A stretch of 64,000 bases of DNA from an uncultured Psychrobacter sp. GTDB taxonomy: Bacteria > Pseudomonadota > Gammaproteobacteria > Pseudomonadales > Moraxellaceae. Positions 18,011-29,413 of the stretch are shown here, in pieces. The position numbers and the translations under genes are program-made. The notes below the pieces were generated by a model. It worked only from the letters and a program-made list of their open reading frames with translations, made no database searches and was not told the origin of the DNA. Each line of letters starts with the position of its first letter. Position 1 is the first letter of the stretch. The stretch lies in contig NZ_CANMAH010000011.1 in the NCBI RefSeq assembly GCF_947495825.1, positions 62,001-126,000 on the forward strand. The letters run 5' to 3'.

Positions 18011-19129
18011 TCAATTACAATCTGCATGTTCTTTTGTTACTTTATCTCCTTCCTTTTTACCCTCTTCGATTTTGCTTTTTGTCTCTTCAATGTCTTCAGT
18101 TTGAGCGGTAGGCGCATTCTGCTCTTGTTTGTCAGCTTCCTCCGGTTCGTACTGCAAAATTGTCATGACAGGAAAATGATCAGAGCCTACAGATGGCAGG
18201 CGCTGAATATCAACCACAGTAAAGCAAGCACTATGGAATAAATGATCTAATGCCCAGCGCAAAAACGGATAATCAGCATGAAAGGTATTGATAAAATGTC
18301 GACCAATACGTGGGTCTAGCAAGCCTGAGATACGCTGAAAACGGCGCGTGGTCTTCGACCATGCCACGTCATTTAGATCGCCTGCCAGTATGGCGGTTTG
18401 ATTGTGCTCTTTGATGTGCTTGCCCACCATCAGCAGCTCGGCATCGCGAGTGGTCGACTTGTCGGCCTCAGTGGGACTGGGCGGCATCGGATGCAAGCAG
18501 TACAGCCAAATCACTTGACCATTTTGCAGACGCAGCTGCGAGTGGATCGACGGTATGTCATCTATCATCAAATACTTTACTTCAGGGTCGATCAGCTCAA
18601 GCTTAGAGTACAAATGCATGCCGTATAAATTATCCAGTGGTACTTTTACCGTATAAGGATAATCAGGCTCAATTTGATTAAGAGCCTTTTCCCATTTATC
18701 GTCAGTTTCTAAAGTGATCAAAATATCAGGCTGTTTTTGTTTGACCAAATTGACCAGTTTTTGTGTCTCATCATTAGGAGTCAGAACGTTTGATACCATT
18801 ATTTTAAGTTGATATGCCTGCCCTTCTGGCTTGTCTTTTGCATTTTGGACTTCTTTTTTCCAAAGTTTAGTATAAGGCAATACCATTCTAAGCTGAAAAG
18901 CCAGCGTAATACTCAAGACAATAAATAACAGCCACTGTCCTAGTTGCCACTCTGGCCAAAACATCAACATGCCGACCCAAGCGACAATACCAAGAATCAT
19001 GATTTGAATACGTGGAAACTCAACACCTCGTACCCACCAATTATCTAAAGGTAACCAGCCCCAGACTGTCAAAAATGCGATGAATCCTGCTAACCACTGT
19101 ATGCCGTAATATAATAGGGATAGATCCAT
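18011..19129 (-). CDS. Membrane-anchored endonuclease/exonuclease/phosphatase family protein
   Basis: A 372-residue protein with two or three N-terminal transmembrane segments (about residues 5-85), then a catalytic domain of the EEP fold. Visible motifs: MVSNVL near the start of the domain, a DILITLETD metal-binding Glu, AGDLNDVAW (GDxN motif), and the C-terminal SVGSDHFPV carrying the catalytic Asp-His. The last 45 residues are highly charged and Glu/Lys-rich. The domain probably faces the periplasm. The family includes DNases and lipid or sugar phosphatases, so the substrate cannot be stated. It is monocistronic, with the terminator at 17713-17750 about 260 bp downstream. Confidence 0.85.
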   Translation of the reverse strand: MDLSLLYYGIQWLAGFIAFLTVWGWLPLDNWWVRGVEFPRIQIMILGIVAWVGMLMFWPEWQLGQWLLFIVLSITLAFQLRMVLPYTKLWKKEVQNAKDKPEGQAYQLKIMVSNVLTPNDETQKLVNLVKQKQPDILITLETDDKWEKALNQIEPDYPYTVKVPLDNLYGMHLYSKLELIDPEVKYLMIDDIPSIHSQLRLQNGQVIWLYCLHPMPPSPTEADKSTTRDAELLMVGKHIKEHNQTAILAGDLNDVAWSKTTRRFQRISGLLDPRIGRHFINTFHADYPFLRWALDHLFHSACFTVVDIQRLPSVGSDHFPVMTILQYEPEEADKQEQNAPTAQTEDIEETKSKIEEGKKEGDKVTKEHADCN

Positions 19130-19624
19130 AGTTTGTGTTAACCGTTTATAAGTTTGTTGGTTAAGTTTATGATTATATTTAACTTAAATTAAATGACAAA
19201 AGCTCGTACAGTTTACTTTTAAGATATCTGAGCTTTTGTGCTACGTGCTTACACGAGTAAGTATATTGAATATTTATATCAGGTACACACTTTAGCATCT
19301 CATAAGACTATCGCCTATTGCTAAACATTACTCAAGCCTAAACTATCATAAAATATTACAAATTCAATATGTAAAGCATTGAAAGCAAAATTCACTTAAC
19401 CTCATTTAAATCATCATAGTCGAATATCGATCAATCTAATAGCTAATGGTTCTACTCTCCACTGAATACCATTCCTATAGTAATAACCAAAAGTTATAAT
19501 AAGCACAGTAAATATTGTGTGAAAAACTTCGAAAAACGATTAAAATACCTTGATTTTTAAGGATATTCACGGCATTGTTACTGGTTGACGATGTAATAAC
19601 TGATTGTAAATAGGATTAGATTTC
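19130..19624. other. Divergent control region between the EEP gene and asd
   Basis: 495 bp without a supported gene. A 9-bp inverted repeat (caaaagctc with gagcttttg, 19197-19238) lies near the EEP gene. A TTGACG at 19585 is spaced 16 bp from TAAATA at 19607, but it would overlap the asd ribosome binding site, so I do not call it a promoter. A TATAAT near 19494 lacks a good -35. The rest is AT-rich. Confidence 0.45.
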
Positions 19625-20758
19625 ATGAGTAATTTAACAGTAGGCTTGGTGGGCTGGCGCGGTATGGTTGGCTCAGTATTAATACAACGCATGCAAGAAG
19701 AAAACGACTTTAATGGTATTACGCCTGTGTTTTTTTCGACCAGTAACGCAGGTGGCGATGCACCAAGCTTTGACGGTATTAAAACCAGTCAATTAAAGGA
19801 TGCTCATGATATTGATGCGCTAGCAGAGTGCGATGTAATTATTACCTGTCAAGGCGGCGACTATACCTCTAAAGTACATCAACCCCTACGTGATAGCGGC
19901 TGGAATGGCTACTGGATCGATGCAGCCAGCACCTTGCGTATGGCAGACGACAGCATCATTATCCTTGATCCAGTTAACCGTAACGTCATCGATAGCGCGC
20001 TGGCCAGTGGCAAAAAAGACTTCATCGGTGGTAACTGTACGGTATCATTGATGCTAATGGCTATCGGTGAGCTGTTCAACAAAGGCTGGGTAGAATGGGT
20101 CAGCGCCATGACTTATCAAGCAGCCAGTGGTTCAGGCGCAAACAATATGCGTGAGCTTATCGAAGGCATGGGCGTGCTACGTGATGCAGTCAAGGACGAG
20201 CTGGCTAATCCAGCAAGTGCCATTCTTGATATCGACAAAAAAATCGCGCAGACCCAGCGCGCAGACAACTTTCCTAAGCAGTATTTTGGCGTACCGCTCG
20301 CAGGTAGCTTGATCCCTTATATCGATGCGCAATTAGAAAACAAGCAATCACGCGAAGAGTGGAAAGGCGGCGTCGAAACCAACAAAATCCTTGGCAACTC
20401 TGAAGCTGACAACATCGCTATTGATGGTATGTGTGTACGCATTGGTGCCATGCGCTGTCATGCTCAAGGCTTGACCATCAAGCTCAAAAAAGACATCCCG
20501 CTAGAGGAGATCGAAGCGGCGCTAAAAAATAGCGGCAATAAATGGTTAGATGTGGTCGAAGACGACAAAGAAGCCACTATGAACCGCTTAACGCCAGTTG
20601 CCGTAACAGGTACCTTAACTGTAGCGCTAGGACGTCTACGTAAGCTAAATATGGGACCTGAATATCTCGGTGCATTTACCGTCGGTGATCAGCTACTATG
20701 GGGCGCAGCTGAACCCTTACGCCGTATGCTAAACATCATCCGCGAGCAAAACGCCTAA
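19625..20758 (+). CDS. asd: Aspartate-semialdehyde dehydrogenase
   Basis: A 377-residue cytoplasmic enzyme that reduces aspartyl phosphate to aspartate semialdehyde with NADPH. This is the branch point to diaminopimelate, lysine, threonine and methionine. The N terminus [14 protein letters not shown] is the nucleotide-binding loop. The catalytic Cys138 lies in [12 protein letters not shown], matching Cys135 of the enterobacterial enzyme, and the length is that of the Gram-negative long form. Start ATG with agga upstream. A terminator follows. Confidence 0.97.
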   Translation: MSNLTVGLVGWRGMVGSVLIQRMQEENDFNGITPVFFSTSNAGGDAPSFDGIKTSQLKDAHDIDALAECDVIITCQGGDYTSKVHQPLRDSGWNGYWIDAASTLRMADDSIIILDPVNRNVIDSALASGKKDFIGGNCTVSLMLMAIGELFNKGWVEWVSAMTYQAASGSGANNMRELIEGMGVLRDAVKDELANPASAILDIDKKIAQTQRADNFPKQYFGVPLAGSLIPYIDAQLENKQSREEWKGGVETNKILGNSEADNIAIDGMCVRIGAMRCHAQGLTIKLKKDIPLEEIEAALKNSGNKWLDVVEDDKEATMNRLTPVAVTGTLTVALGRLRKLNMGPEYLGAFTVGDQLLWGAAEPLRRMLNIIREQNA

Positions 20759-20783
20759 TTTTACAACTCAACTATGAAGTACA

Positions 20784-20813
20784 AGAAAGGCAGCAAATGG
20801 CTGTCTTTTTTTT
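20784..20813 (+). terminator. Intrinsic terminator after asd
   Basis: aaggcagc pairs with ggctgtctt across an aaat loop and is followed by a run of T residues, about 28 bases after the asd stop. Confidence 0.75.
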
Positions 20814-20929
20814 ATGGCGCTTTTAGGTTCACTCCTCAAAACGCGCTATGAGCCGCGCATAATATAAATGGCAACAAAATTGAGACTGGCATCCATATCC
20901 AAAAAAACTCCTAACAATGGTATAATTAG

Positions 20930-22114
<1,185 letters not shown>

Positions 22115-22161
22115 TTTAAGTACGATTTACTTATAAAGCTTTTAGCAAAACCATCAAACAT

Positions 22162-22199
22162 AAAAAAGCCAGACAGTTTCTTACTGACTGGCTTTTTTC
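22162..22199 (+). terminator. Intrinsic terminator after tgt (usable on both strands)
   Basis: aaaaagccagacagt pairs with actgactggcttttt with a single mismatch and a five-base loop, flanked by A and T runs. It can end tgt on the plus strand and the transporter operon (metP-metS) on the minus strand. Confidence 0.85.
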
Positions 22200-22257
22200 A
22201 CATGCTCACATTTTTTAAGCAATATGGTTTTTTATCACTGTAAAAAACTTACTGTCC

Positions 22258-22389
22258 TTAAACATGATCCTTTGGCAAATCACTCATTGGAATATCAGGA
22301 TGTTTTCTTAAGTGCAAAATTGCAGCGATCAAACCACCCCATATAAGTAACATTGAAATAATCATAAAAATAATTGCTGATGTTGTCAT
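22258..22389 (-). CDS. metS: Small subunit of the NSS methionine/alanine importer (MetS-like)
   Basis: A 43-residue protein with one transmembrane helix (SAIIFMIISMLLIWGGLIAA) followed by HLRKHPDIP and a charged tail. The GGLIAAI..LRKHP pattern is typical of the MetS family, which pairs with MetP-type sodium symporters. A ribosome binding site (aggaa) precedes the ATG. The gene starts 29 bases after the large transporter stop, on the same strand, so it is the second gene of a two-gene operon. Confidence 0.85.
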   Translation of the reverse strand: MTTSAIIFMIISMLLIWGGLIAAILHLRKHPDIPMSDLPKDHV

Positions 22390-22418
22390 AATAAATTCCT
22401 ATTAAAATTTCAATTTGG

Positions 22419-23936
22419 TTAGTGGGCGTCATCAATCAAACGAGACTTGTCATCTTCTTCATCATGACGACCTCTTATACGAGAAAGTATAAACGCCCCT
22501 AATCCAAAGAATACTACAACACCCCAGCCAAACAATAATAGGATGGTAGTAGAGTAACCCTCGTAAGGCTCTTGGACCAAATTGATAAGCTTCAATCCTA
22601 AAGCAATGGTAAGTACAGTTGGCGTAATAACGGTTAGCATAAATACCCAAGCGCCGCCTAATTTGACACTTGAGATACGGTTAATATGTTCTAATAAGCC
22701 TGGAATCTTATGGCGATTAAACCAAGTTACCCATACAATCGACATTAAGCCACCGGCAACAATACCAATGTTATTCGCAAAATGATCGATGACATCTACC
22801 AATACCAGCGAACTACCAGTAGAGAACGCCGCAATCGATATTACGGCACATACACCGCCTATTGCAGCAACTGCTTTTTTACGAGACCAAGCAAACTTAT
22901 CTTGAAAAGCTGAAATAGGTACTTCAAGAATACTCACTAAAGAGCTAATACCAGCGACTACTAAAGAACCAAAGAACAAGAAACCAATAAAATCACCACT
23001 AGCACCCATCGTTGAGATGATTTTGGGGAATACAAAGAACGCCAGTCCTACGCCGCCACTAGCAACCTCAGAGACTTCTTGACCTGTTGACATCGCCATA
23101 AAACCAATAGCGGCAAAGATACCGATACCAGCAATCAATTCAAATGATGAGTTAGCAAAACCTACAACCAAGCCTGCGCCAGTTAAATTGGTATTTCTTT
23201 TTAGGTAAGAGGCATAAGTCACCATAATACCAAAACCGACTGACAATGAGAAAAACACATGGCCATAAGCCGCTAGCCAAACATTAGGATCTTTCATTCT
23301 CTCCCAATTTGGTTCAAAAAAAGCATTCAAACCAACTTGTGCACCTGGTAAATTGACGGCTTTAAACACCATAATGCCAAACAACACTATGAGTAGTGGA
23401 ATACAGATTTTGTTAGCAAGCTCAACACCCTTACGAATGCCGCCAAACATAATTAAGATGGCCAATGCCCAAACGATAAGTAGACCTGTGAACATCTGCG
23501 GTACAAATACAGAGGTCAGATCTCCTGTATGCTGTACAAAGTCACTGACAAAGAAGGTTGTGGTATCTTCTCCCCACCTTTGTCCAAACGAGAAAAGCAT
23601 ATAACTGCCTGCCCATACAATGACGGCAGCATAGTAAATAGCAATGACAAAAGATACGAGCGTCTGCCACCAGCCTACAAACTGGGCAGACTTTACCATC
23701 TTCTTATAAGCACGTGGTGCGGCGGCGCGGTATTTATGTCCTATAATGTAGTCTAAAAACAACAGTGGAATACCTGCTGTTAATAAAGCGATAAGGTAAG
23801 GCACCATAAATGCCCCACCACCATTGTCATAAGCCACATAAGGAAACCGCCATATGTTACCCAATCCTACTGCTGAACCGACAGCCGCTACAATAAAACC
23901 AGTCCTACTCGACCAATTCTCTCTTGGTTCCGCCAT
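22419..23936 (-). CDS. metP: Sodium-dependent NSS-family amino acid transporter (MetP-like)
   Basis: A 505-residue inner-membrane protein with about 12 transmembrane helices of the neurotransmitter:sodium symporter family. The TM1 signature AVGSAVGLGNIWRFPYVAY (about 13-31) and NGGGAFMVPYL that follows hold the sodium and substrate site. The downstream 43-residue MetS-like gene suggests the methionine/alanine importer type first described in Corynebacterium. The substrate is inferred from this pairing. The start ATG has a very strong ribosome binding site, ggaggag. The C-terminal tail is charged. Confidence 0.85.
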   Translation of the reverse strand: MAEPRENWSSRTGFIVAAVGSAVGLGNIWRFPYVAYDNGGGAFMVPYLIALLTAGIPLLFLDYIIGHKYRAAAPRAYKKMVKSAQFVGWWQTLVSFVIAIYYAAVIVWAGSYMLFSFGQRWGEDTTTFFVSDFVQHTGDLTSVFVPQMFTGLLIVWALAILIMFGGIRKGVELANKICIPLLIVLFGIMVFKAVNLPGAQVGLNAFFEPNWERMKDPNVWLAAYGHVFFSLSVGFGIMVTYASYLKRNTNLTGAGLVVGFANSSFELIAGIGIFAAIGFMAMSTGQEVSEVASGGVGLAFFVFPKIISTMGASGDFIGFLFFGSLVVAGISSLVSILEVPISAFQDKFAWSRKKAVAAIGGVCAVISIAAFSTGSSLVLVDVIDHFANNIGIVAGGLMSIVWVTWFNRHKIPGLLEHINRISSVKLGGAWVFMLTVITPTVLTIALGLKLINLVQEPYEGYSTTILLLFGWGVVVFFGLGAFILSRIRGRHDEEDDKSRLIDDAH

Positions 23937-24227
23937 ACACTCCTCCTAACATTACAATGGTAAGCTACTCAAATCTCATAAACCAAGAGATAGCTAAATT
24001 AGCAAAAAAAATGTTATAAATTATCTATTAATTAAATATTTCTTAATTAAATTAAGTTACTATAATCTTACTGAATAACTCTAGAAAGTTTCTGCTAAAC
24101 ATTATAAAAAGTCAAGTACTCATAAACATAAAAAACCATAACAATTAGTTATGGCTTTTTTAAATGCTGACATTTATAGAAAAATATAAGAAAAGAGTAC
24201 ACAATATCAGAAGAGGTTTATCAGACT
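23937..24227. other. Region between lpxA and the transporter operon
   Basis: 291 bp, very AT-rich, with no gene. It holds the promoter region of metPS (minus strand, right side of the gene start at 23936) and a bidirectional terminator at 24129-24161 that serves lpxA. Confidence 0.5.
24129..24162 (-). terminator. Terminator after lpxA
   Basis: aaaaccataac pairs with gttatggctttt across a five-base loop and has A and T runs on both sides. On the minus strand it lies about 65 bases past the lpxA stop, at the end of the pyrH-to-lpxA cluster. Confidence 0.75.
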
Positions 24228-25007
24228 TTAACGTACCACACCTCGTTTGCTATACTGTAAAGAATTAATAAGCAGCTGGATTTTTGGTTCTTTTGGTAAT
24301 AAATCCTCTTGTAAAATCTTGAGAGCCTGAACAGTCGTTAATCCCGATCTAAAAATAGTCACATATGCTTGGCGTAATATATCGATGGTTTGTTGTGGCC
24401 AATCTTTGCGGCGCATACCTTCAATATTAAGCCCATGAGCATGTGCTGGATTGCCTGAAACCATAGTAAAAGCAGCGACATCCTTTAAAATTAGACTAGC
24501 ACCGCCAACTAGGCTGTAATCTTCTACTCGGCAAAACTGATGTATGCCTGAATTACCACCAATAATAGTATGATTACCAATCGTCACGTGTCCTGCAATA
24601 CCGACATTGTTTGCAACCACATTGTGATCACCTATCATACAATCATGAGCAATATGAGTGTTCACCATAAATAAATTATGGTTACCAACTTTGGTTAACT
24701 TGTTATCTTGCACAGTACCACGGTGTAAGCTACAAGCTTCACGAATGGTGTTGTGATCGCCAATCTCAAGCCATGTACGCTCACCTGCATATTTTAGGTC
24801 TTGTGGGTTTTCACCGATACTTGCAAACTGGTAAATTTGGTTATGCTTGCCAATCCGAGTGAGTTTGGTCACTACCACGTGTCGATGCAAAGTAGTATAG
24901 GCACCGATCGTTACCTCATCACCGATGATACAATATGGTCCTATAATAGCTGTCTCATCAATCTTGGCAGATGGTGAGATGAGCGCTGTGGGATGAATCT
25001 GACTCAT
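24228..25007 (-). CDS. lpxA: UDP-N-acetylglucosamine acyltransferase
   Basis: A 259-residue cytoplasmic homotrimeric left-handed beta-helix enzyme, the first step of lipid A synthesis (transfer of a 3-hydroxyacyl chain from ACP to UDP-GlcNAc). Hexapeptide repeats run through residues 1-180. The catalytic His lies in NTHIAHDCMIG, and SLHRGT and the C-terminal helical domain are present. Last gene of the lpxD-fabZ-lpxA run. lpxB, which often follows, is not here. Confidence 0.96.
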   Translation of the reverse strand: MSQIHPTALISPSAKIDETAIIGPYCIIGDEVTIGAYTTLHRHVVVTKLTRIGKHNQIYQFASIGENPQDLKYAGERTWLEIGDHNTIREACSLHRGTVQDNKLTKVGNHNLFMVNTHIAHDCMIGDHNVVANNVGIAGHVTIGNHTIIGGNSGIHQFCRVEDYSLVGGASLILKDVAAFTMVSGNPAHAHGLNIEGMRRKDWPQQTIDILRQAYVTIFRSGLTTVQALKILQEDLLPKEPKIQLLINSLQYSKRGVVR

Positions 25008-25191
25008 AATATAGGCCTTTGTATCATTTAATGCGAGTAAATGGTAAAACAGAATACCAATAGTTTAGCCTCAAGGCTAATACCAATTATAACCAAAATT
25101 ATTGTTGATGATGATTCTCATCGCGAATGCTAACATAATTCTCCAACAAATCTAGCCTATTACTTATTCAAACGCCTTCATCATCAGCTCT

Positions 25192-25701
25192 TTATTGCTC
25201 TTGGCGAGCGATCATCACTTGAGCGCTGGCGGCCAACTCATCTTCGACGTGTACGGTACAGTCAAACTTATAAATGCCTTGCTTTTGCATTACAGTTTTG
25301 GCACGGATGATGAGCTGATCACCAGGAATCACTCGGCGCTTGAAACGAACCTTATCAACCCCTGCAAACAAATACAAATAACCATCTTCGGCAGTTAGAC
25401 CTGCACTAATAAAGCCTAATACGCCTGAAACTTGAGCCATAGACTCAACCATCAATACACCTGGCATAATAGGTTCATCAGGAAAATGGCCATTAAAAAA
25501 CTCTTCATTAATAGTCACATTCTTAATGCCAGTAATACACTCACCAGGTTTACAGGCTGTAATCTTGTCCACCAACATAAAAGGATAACGATGTGGCAAA
25601 TAATGTTTGAGCGTATGATAAGTTAGCGGCAGCGTCAGACCTTGCTCAGATAATGTTTTGATGTCTTCGTCGTTTAAAGTATCTATGTCTGTAGCACTCA
25701 T
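25192..25701 (-). CDS. fabZ: 3-hydroxyacyl-[ACP] dehydratase FabZ
   Basis: A 169-residue hot-dog-fold enzyme that dehydrates 3-hydroxyacyl-ACP in fatty acid elongation and so competes with LpxA and LpxD for the same acyl-ACP pool. Catalytic His is in [12 protein letters not shown] and catalytic Glu in VLMVESMAQ. Compared with typical FabZ (about 150 residues) it has about 20 extra acidic residues at the N terminus. Start is supported by aaggaag. It lies between lpxD and lpxA, the standard order. Confidence 0.95.
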   Translation of the reverse strand: MSATDIDTLNDEDIKTLSEQGLTLPLTYHTLKHYLPHRYPFMLVDKITACKPGECITGIKNVTINEEFFNGHFPDEPIMPGVLMVESMAQVSGVLGFISAGLTAEDGYLYLFAGVDKVRFKRRVIPGDQLIIRAKTVMQKQGIYKFDCTVHVEDELAASAQVMIARQEQ

Positions 25702-25790
25702 AAAGGGGCTTCCTTGCTTTTATTACATATTGTTGATAGTAGAATTGTTCTCATGTTAATAATCTTATAGATAACTTTAAATAAGTATAT

Positions 25791-26810
25791 TTAGCTGTCA
25801 CCCAATTGGCGGAAGCGTACTGCTGCTCGCCGCCATTTCGCGGTTGGCATGGCAGCCGTTCCTGAAGAGTATGAGCCGGCAGTCTTGATAGACTTGGTCA
25901 CCATCGTCATACCTGATAAAGTAACATCATCTGTGATATCGATATGACCATTGATACCTACTGCGCCGCCAATGATGCAACGTTTGCCTATAGTAGTACT
26001 ACCAGCAATACCTGTATTCGCAGCAATAGCAGTGCCAGCACCGATACGTACGTTATGAGCGATTTGAACCAAATTATCAATAATGACATGATCATCGATG
26101 ACGGTATCATCGATAGCGCCGCGGTCAATACAGGTGTTACTACCAATACGGACATGACTGCCAATGACCACGCGGCCTAGCTGGGCGATACGCTCCCATC
26201 CATCAATACTTGGGTCTTGAGTAGGTGCAAAGCCAAAGCCTTCAGCACCAACGCTAACACCAGCGTGTAGTCTAACATAATCGCCAATAACACAATCATG
26301 TCCAATGACGACTTGCGACTTAAACACACAATCAGTACCAACATGACTGTATGCTTCAACGACTACATTAGCGTCTAGGCAGCTACGGTCACCGATATGC
26401 ACATATTCACTAATCACGCAATAAGGACCAATATGAACATCATTGCCAATTACTGCACTCTCAGCGATAATTGCTGTCGGATGAATATTATTGGTTTTTG
26501 TAGTATGACGGACAAAAAGCTGACTACTGCTAGCATAAGCCAAATAGGGTGACGCGACGACTAGAGCAACAGACGATGGCAGTACTTGCTCACGATACTG
26601 TTCAGTGACGAGCACTACGCCTGCCTGAGTATGGGCTAAGCTGGTTATATAATTTGGATCTGCCAAAAAACTCAGCTGCGTACTATTTGCGCCAGTCAGA
26701 CTACCGACACCGCTCATGGTTAGAGTTAACTGATCGGTAGTAAGCTCAGCTTTATTCAATACCGGCTGACGCTGCTCAATCTGAGAGATAAGTTGCTTAA
26801 TCGTTATCAT
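25791..26810 (-). CDS. lpxD: UDP-3-O-(3-hydroxyacyl)glucosamine N-acyltransferase
   Basis: A left-handed beta-helix acyltransferase that adds the second 3-hydroxyacyl chain in lipid A synthesis. The frame is open to a TTG at 26852, but I prefer the ATG at 26810 (MITIKQLISQ), which gives 339 residues and matches the usual LpxD N terminus. The N-terminal uridine-binding domain is at 1-110. Hexapeptide repeats run from about residue 110 to 315, with the catalytic His region VVIGHDCVIGDYVRLH. Directly downstream of bamA with no skp gene between. Confidence 0.94.
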   Translation of the reverse strand: MITIKQLISQIEQRQPVLNKAELTTDQLTLTMSGVGSLTGANSTQLSFLADPNYITSLAHTQAGVVLVTEQYREQVLPSSVALVVASPYLAYASSSQLFVRHTTKTNNIHPTAIIAESAVIGNDVHIGPYCVISEYVHIGDRSCLDANVVVEAYSHVGTDCVFKSQVVIGHDCVIGDYVRLHAGVSVGAEGFGFAPTQDPSIDGWERIAQLGRVVIGSHVRIGSNTCIDRGAIDDTVIDDHVIIDNLVQIAHNVRIGAGTAIAANTGIAGSTTIGKRCIIGGAVGINGHIDITDDVTLSGMTMVTKSIKTAGSYSSGTAAMPTAKWRRAAVRFRQLGDS

Positions 26811-26956
26811 AATTGGCGTTAATACTATTAATAAAGATAAAACTGGTGCCAAACTGATGTTTCAGTTTAGCGACCAATTAACATAATAGGTATAAAATAA
26901 TACCAAGCTTTTAAAGTTAACTTCGTAATAAAGCGACTTTAAGTCCATAGACTTAA

Positions 26957-29413
26957 CTAGAACGTGCTACCAATCTGGAACTGCACCTTCTCAGTCTCAT
27001 CGCCTTCTTTATCACCGATAGGTACCGCATAACTTAATGAGATAGGACCGATAGGTGTATACCAAGTGACCCCTAAACCAGCACTAAAGCGTAGATCATT
27101 ATCCTGTATCAATAAGGGTACATTCTTGGTTTTGTCTGGATTATCAGGATCACTACGGTCTGGAAACTCATCAGTACCACTAATCGGATCAACAAAGTTA
27201 CGATCTTCTTTATCTGTGGTATCAAAGACCTGACCACCTTCAGCGAACAGTACTGGACGCACTTGATCAGCCCAGTCACCTTTAAATGGCATTGGCAGGA
27301 TCAGTTCAGTACCAAAGGTCGCTAACGCATTACCGCCAACCTCTTCTTTTTGTTTACTTTCAAAGCCCTTTACTGCATTGTAATAAGACTCAGAGCGTGG
27401 ACCGAGCGTCGACGCTTCATAACCACGTACCGAACCATAACCACCAGCGTAGAAGTTTTCATAGAAAGGCAAGTCATTACCATAGCCAAGCTTGGTATAA
27501 CCACGTGCGATCACATCTTTATATACAGGATAGTACACATTACCCGTATAAAGTAGTTTCTGATAATTCGTATCGCCAAACCCGAAGGTTGCATTAACAT
27601 TATGGCTCATGCCTTTAGTCGGAAATACGGGGCGATCTAACGTACTATAATCCCACCCTAAAAGTAGGTTGTAGGTGTTATAGTCGTTTTTGAAACTAGT
27701 TCGACCATCAAACTCTCCACTAAACTCTTCAGTAGTACCGCCATCATCAATGATTTGTTGAACGTTTGATACGCCAAGCCAGCGACCACCACGTACGGCA
27801 GTGTTATCAAAGTTTACCCCAGCACTGACGCGCTTGGTCTCATCTACAGGGTAGCTATAGTTTAGTGTTGCGCCATAAGAGTCGGTAACATAGTTACTAA
27901 CGTTACGATCATCGTATTTAGTTTCGCGATAATAAGCGCTGACGCCTTGAGATACGCCATTTTCTGTAAAGTACGGATCTGTATAACCTAAACTATAAGA
28001 ATCACGTGTCTCTGAACGTGATAAAGCAGCTTTAACGCGGTTACCTGTACCCATGAAGTTGTTTTGAGTAAGATCTAGCTGGAACGTCACACCGCCACTT
28101 TGTGAATAACCCGCAGCAATGGTCGAGCTACCAGACGGTTGTTCCTCAACCGTATAGTTAATATCTATTTGGTCTGGCTGATTGGGTACTGGTTTTACAT
28201 CGACATTGACCGCTTTAAAGAAACCTGTACGCATCAAACGAGTACGTGATAGCTGTATCTTATCATTAGATGCCAACGCCCCTTCTAACTGACGCATTTC
28301 ACGACGTAATACTTCGTCTTGGGTTTTGATGTTACCATTGAAGTTGATACGGCGTACATAAATAGGGCGTGCAGGATCAATATAATAATCAATATCAACA
28401 ACTTTGGTTTCGTCATTAATACGTGGTACTGGACGTACTTGTGCTAAATAGTACCCTTCATTGCCATAACGACTTTTTAGAGCAGCGGTAGATGCATCAA
28501 GCTTGGCTTGCGAGTATTGCTCATTGGACTCAAAAGTAACGAGTTCGTTCAGCTCATCAGTAGCAAATTTTGGGTCTCCTAAGAAGTTTATTTCACCAAA
28601 TTGATACTGTTCACCTTCGCTTACACTGACTTCAATGAACACACTACGCTTATCTTCACTAATATTTAGTACAGCGTTATCAACATTAAAGCGTATATAA
28701 CCGTCGTTTTGGTATAGAGCTTTTAAGTTCTCTAAACTGGCAGCCAGCTTTTCTTTTGCATAGCGATCAGATTTAGATAATAGACGTGTCCATGAGGATT
28801 CTTTTACCGCAAAAACGTCTTTAATATCTTCATCAATAAAGTGCTTATTACCAATGACATTGATATCGACCACTTTAGCAGGCTTGCCTTCGATAAAGCG
28901 CACATCTAGTTTTACACGGTTGCCATCAAGTAAGGTTTGATCCACCTCGATATTACTATTGTAATAACCTTGGCTAATATATTGTTGTTGTAGCTCGTTG
29001 GCAACGCCTTGTAGAGTGGATTGTTTGAGTACATCACCTGTAGATAATCCAGCATTTTCAAGTCCTTGCTCTAGACCTTCTTCGGGGATAAGCTTATTAC
29101 CTTCAAAATTCACTTCAGCGATAATAGGGCGTTCGATGACATCAAAAATCAGCTGACCACCTTCGACACGGCTTTGGATATTTGCAAAATTGTCAGTGGC
29201 ATACAGTGCTTTAATACTGGCTGCAAGACTACTGTCGTTGACCGTATCACCTACTGTGACAGGTAAGACTGGATACAAGCTATCAGGGGTTAGACGTTGT
29301 AGACCAGTAAAGCCAATATCAGTGACTACAAAGTTTGCCGCCTGTACAGGCATACTCATCATTGCTACAACTAACGGCAACCCAGCCGCACTCATAAATA
29401 AAGGCGTACGCAT
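26957..29413 (-). CDS. bamA: Outer-membrane protein assembly factor BamA
   Basis: An Omp85 protein of about 818 residues. A signal peptide ends in MPVQA. Five POTRA domains cover about residues 25-420 (first one begins FVVTDIGFTGLQRL), followed by a 16-strand barrel with VRGYE (the VRGF/Y motif of loop 6) and a C-terminal phenylalanine (IGSTF). It is the core of the machine that inserts beta-barrels. The frame begins with GTG at 29419; I choose the ATG two codons later because the ggat ribosome binding site is then well spaced. It is preceded by rseP and followed by lpxD. Confidence 0.96.
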   Translation of the reverse strand: MRTPLFMSAAGLPLVVAMMSMPVQAANFVVTDIGFTGLQRLTPDSLYPVLPVTVGDTVNDSSLAASIKALYATDNFANIQSRVEGGQLIFDVIERPIIAEVNFEGNKLIPEEGLEQGLENAGLSTGDVLKQSTLQGVANELQQQYISQGYYNSNIEVDQTLLDGNRVKLDVRFIEGKPAKVVDINVIGNKHFIDEDIKDVFAVKESSWTRLLSKSDRYAKEKLAASLENLKALYQNDGYIRFNVDNAVLNISEDKRSVFIEVSVSEGEQYQFGEINFLGDPKFATDELNELVTFESNEQYSQAKLDASTAALKSRYGNEGYYLAQVRPVPRINDETKVVDIDYYIDPARPIYVRRINFNGNIKTQDEVLRREMRQLEGALASNDKIQLSRTRLMRTGFFKAVNVDVKPVPNQPDQIDINYTVEEQPSGSSTIAAGYSQSGGVTFQLDLTQNNFMGTGNRVKAALSRSETRDSYSLGYTDPYFTENGVSQGVSAYYRETKYDDRNVSNYVTDSYGATLNYSYPVDETKRVSAGVNFDNTAVRGGRWLGVSNVQQIIDDGGTTEEFSGEFDGRTSFKNDYNTYNLLLGWDYSTLDRPVFPTKGMSHNVNATFGFGDTNYQKLLYTGNVYYPVYKDVIARGYTKLGYGNDLPFYENFYAGGYGSVRGYEASTLGPRSESYYNAVKGFESKQKEEVGGNALATFGTELILPMPFKGDWADQVRPVLFAEGGQVFDTTDKEDRNFVDPISGTDEFPDRSDPDNPDKTKNVPLLIQDNDLRFSAGLGVTWYTPIGPISLSYAVPIGDKEGDETEKVQFQIGSTF

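Noticed and set aside
19585..19612. TTGACG-N16-TAAATA as asd promoter
   Set aside because: A start from it would leave only a few bases before the ATG and it overlaps the ribosome binding site.
27286..27597. 103-residue plus-strand frame inside bamA
   Set aside because: Opposite to the bamA barrel region; the reading is explained by bamA codon structure.
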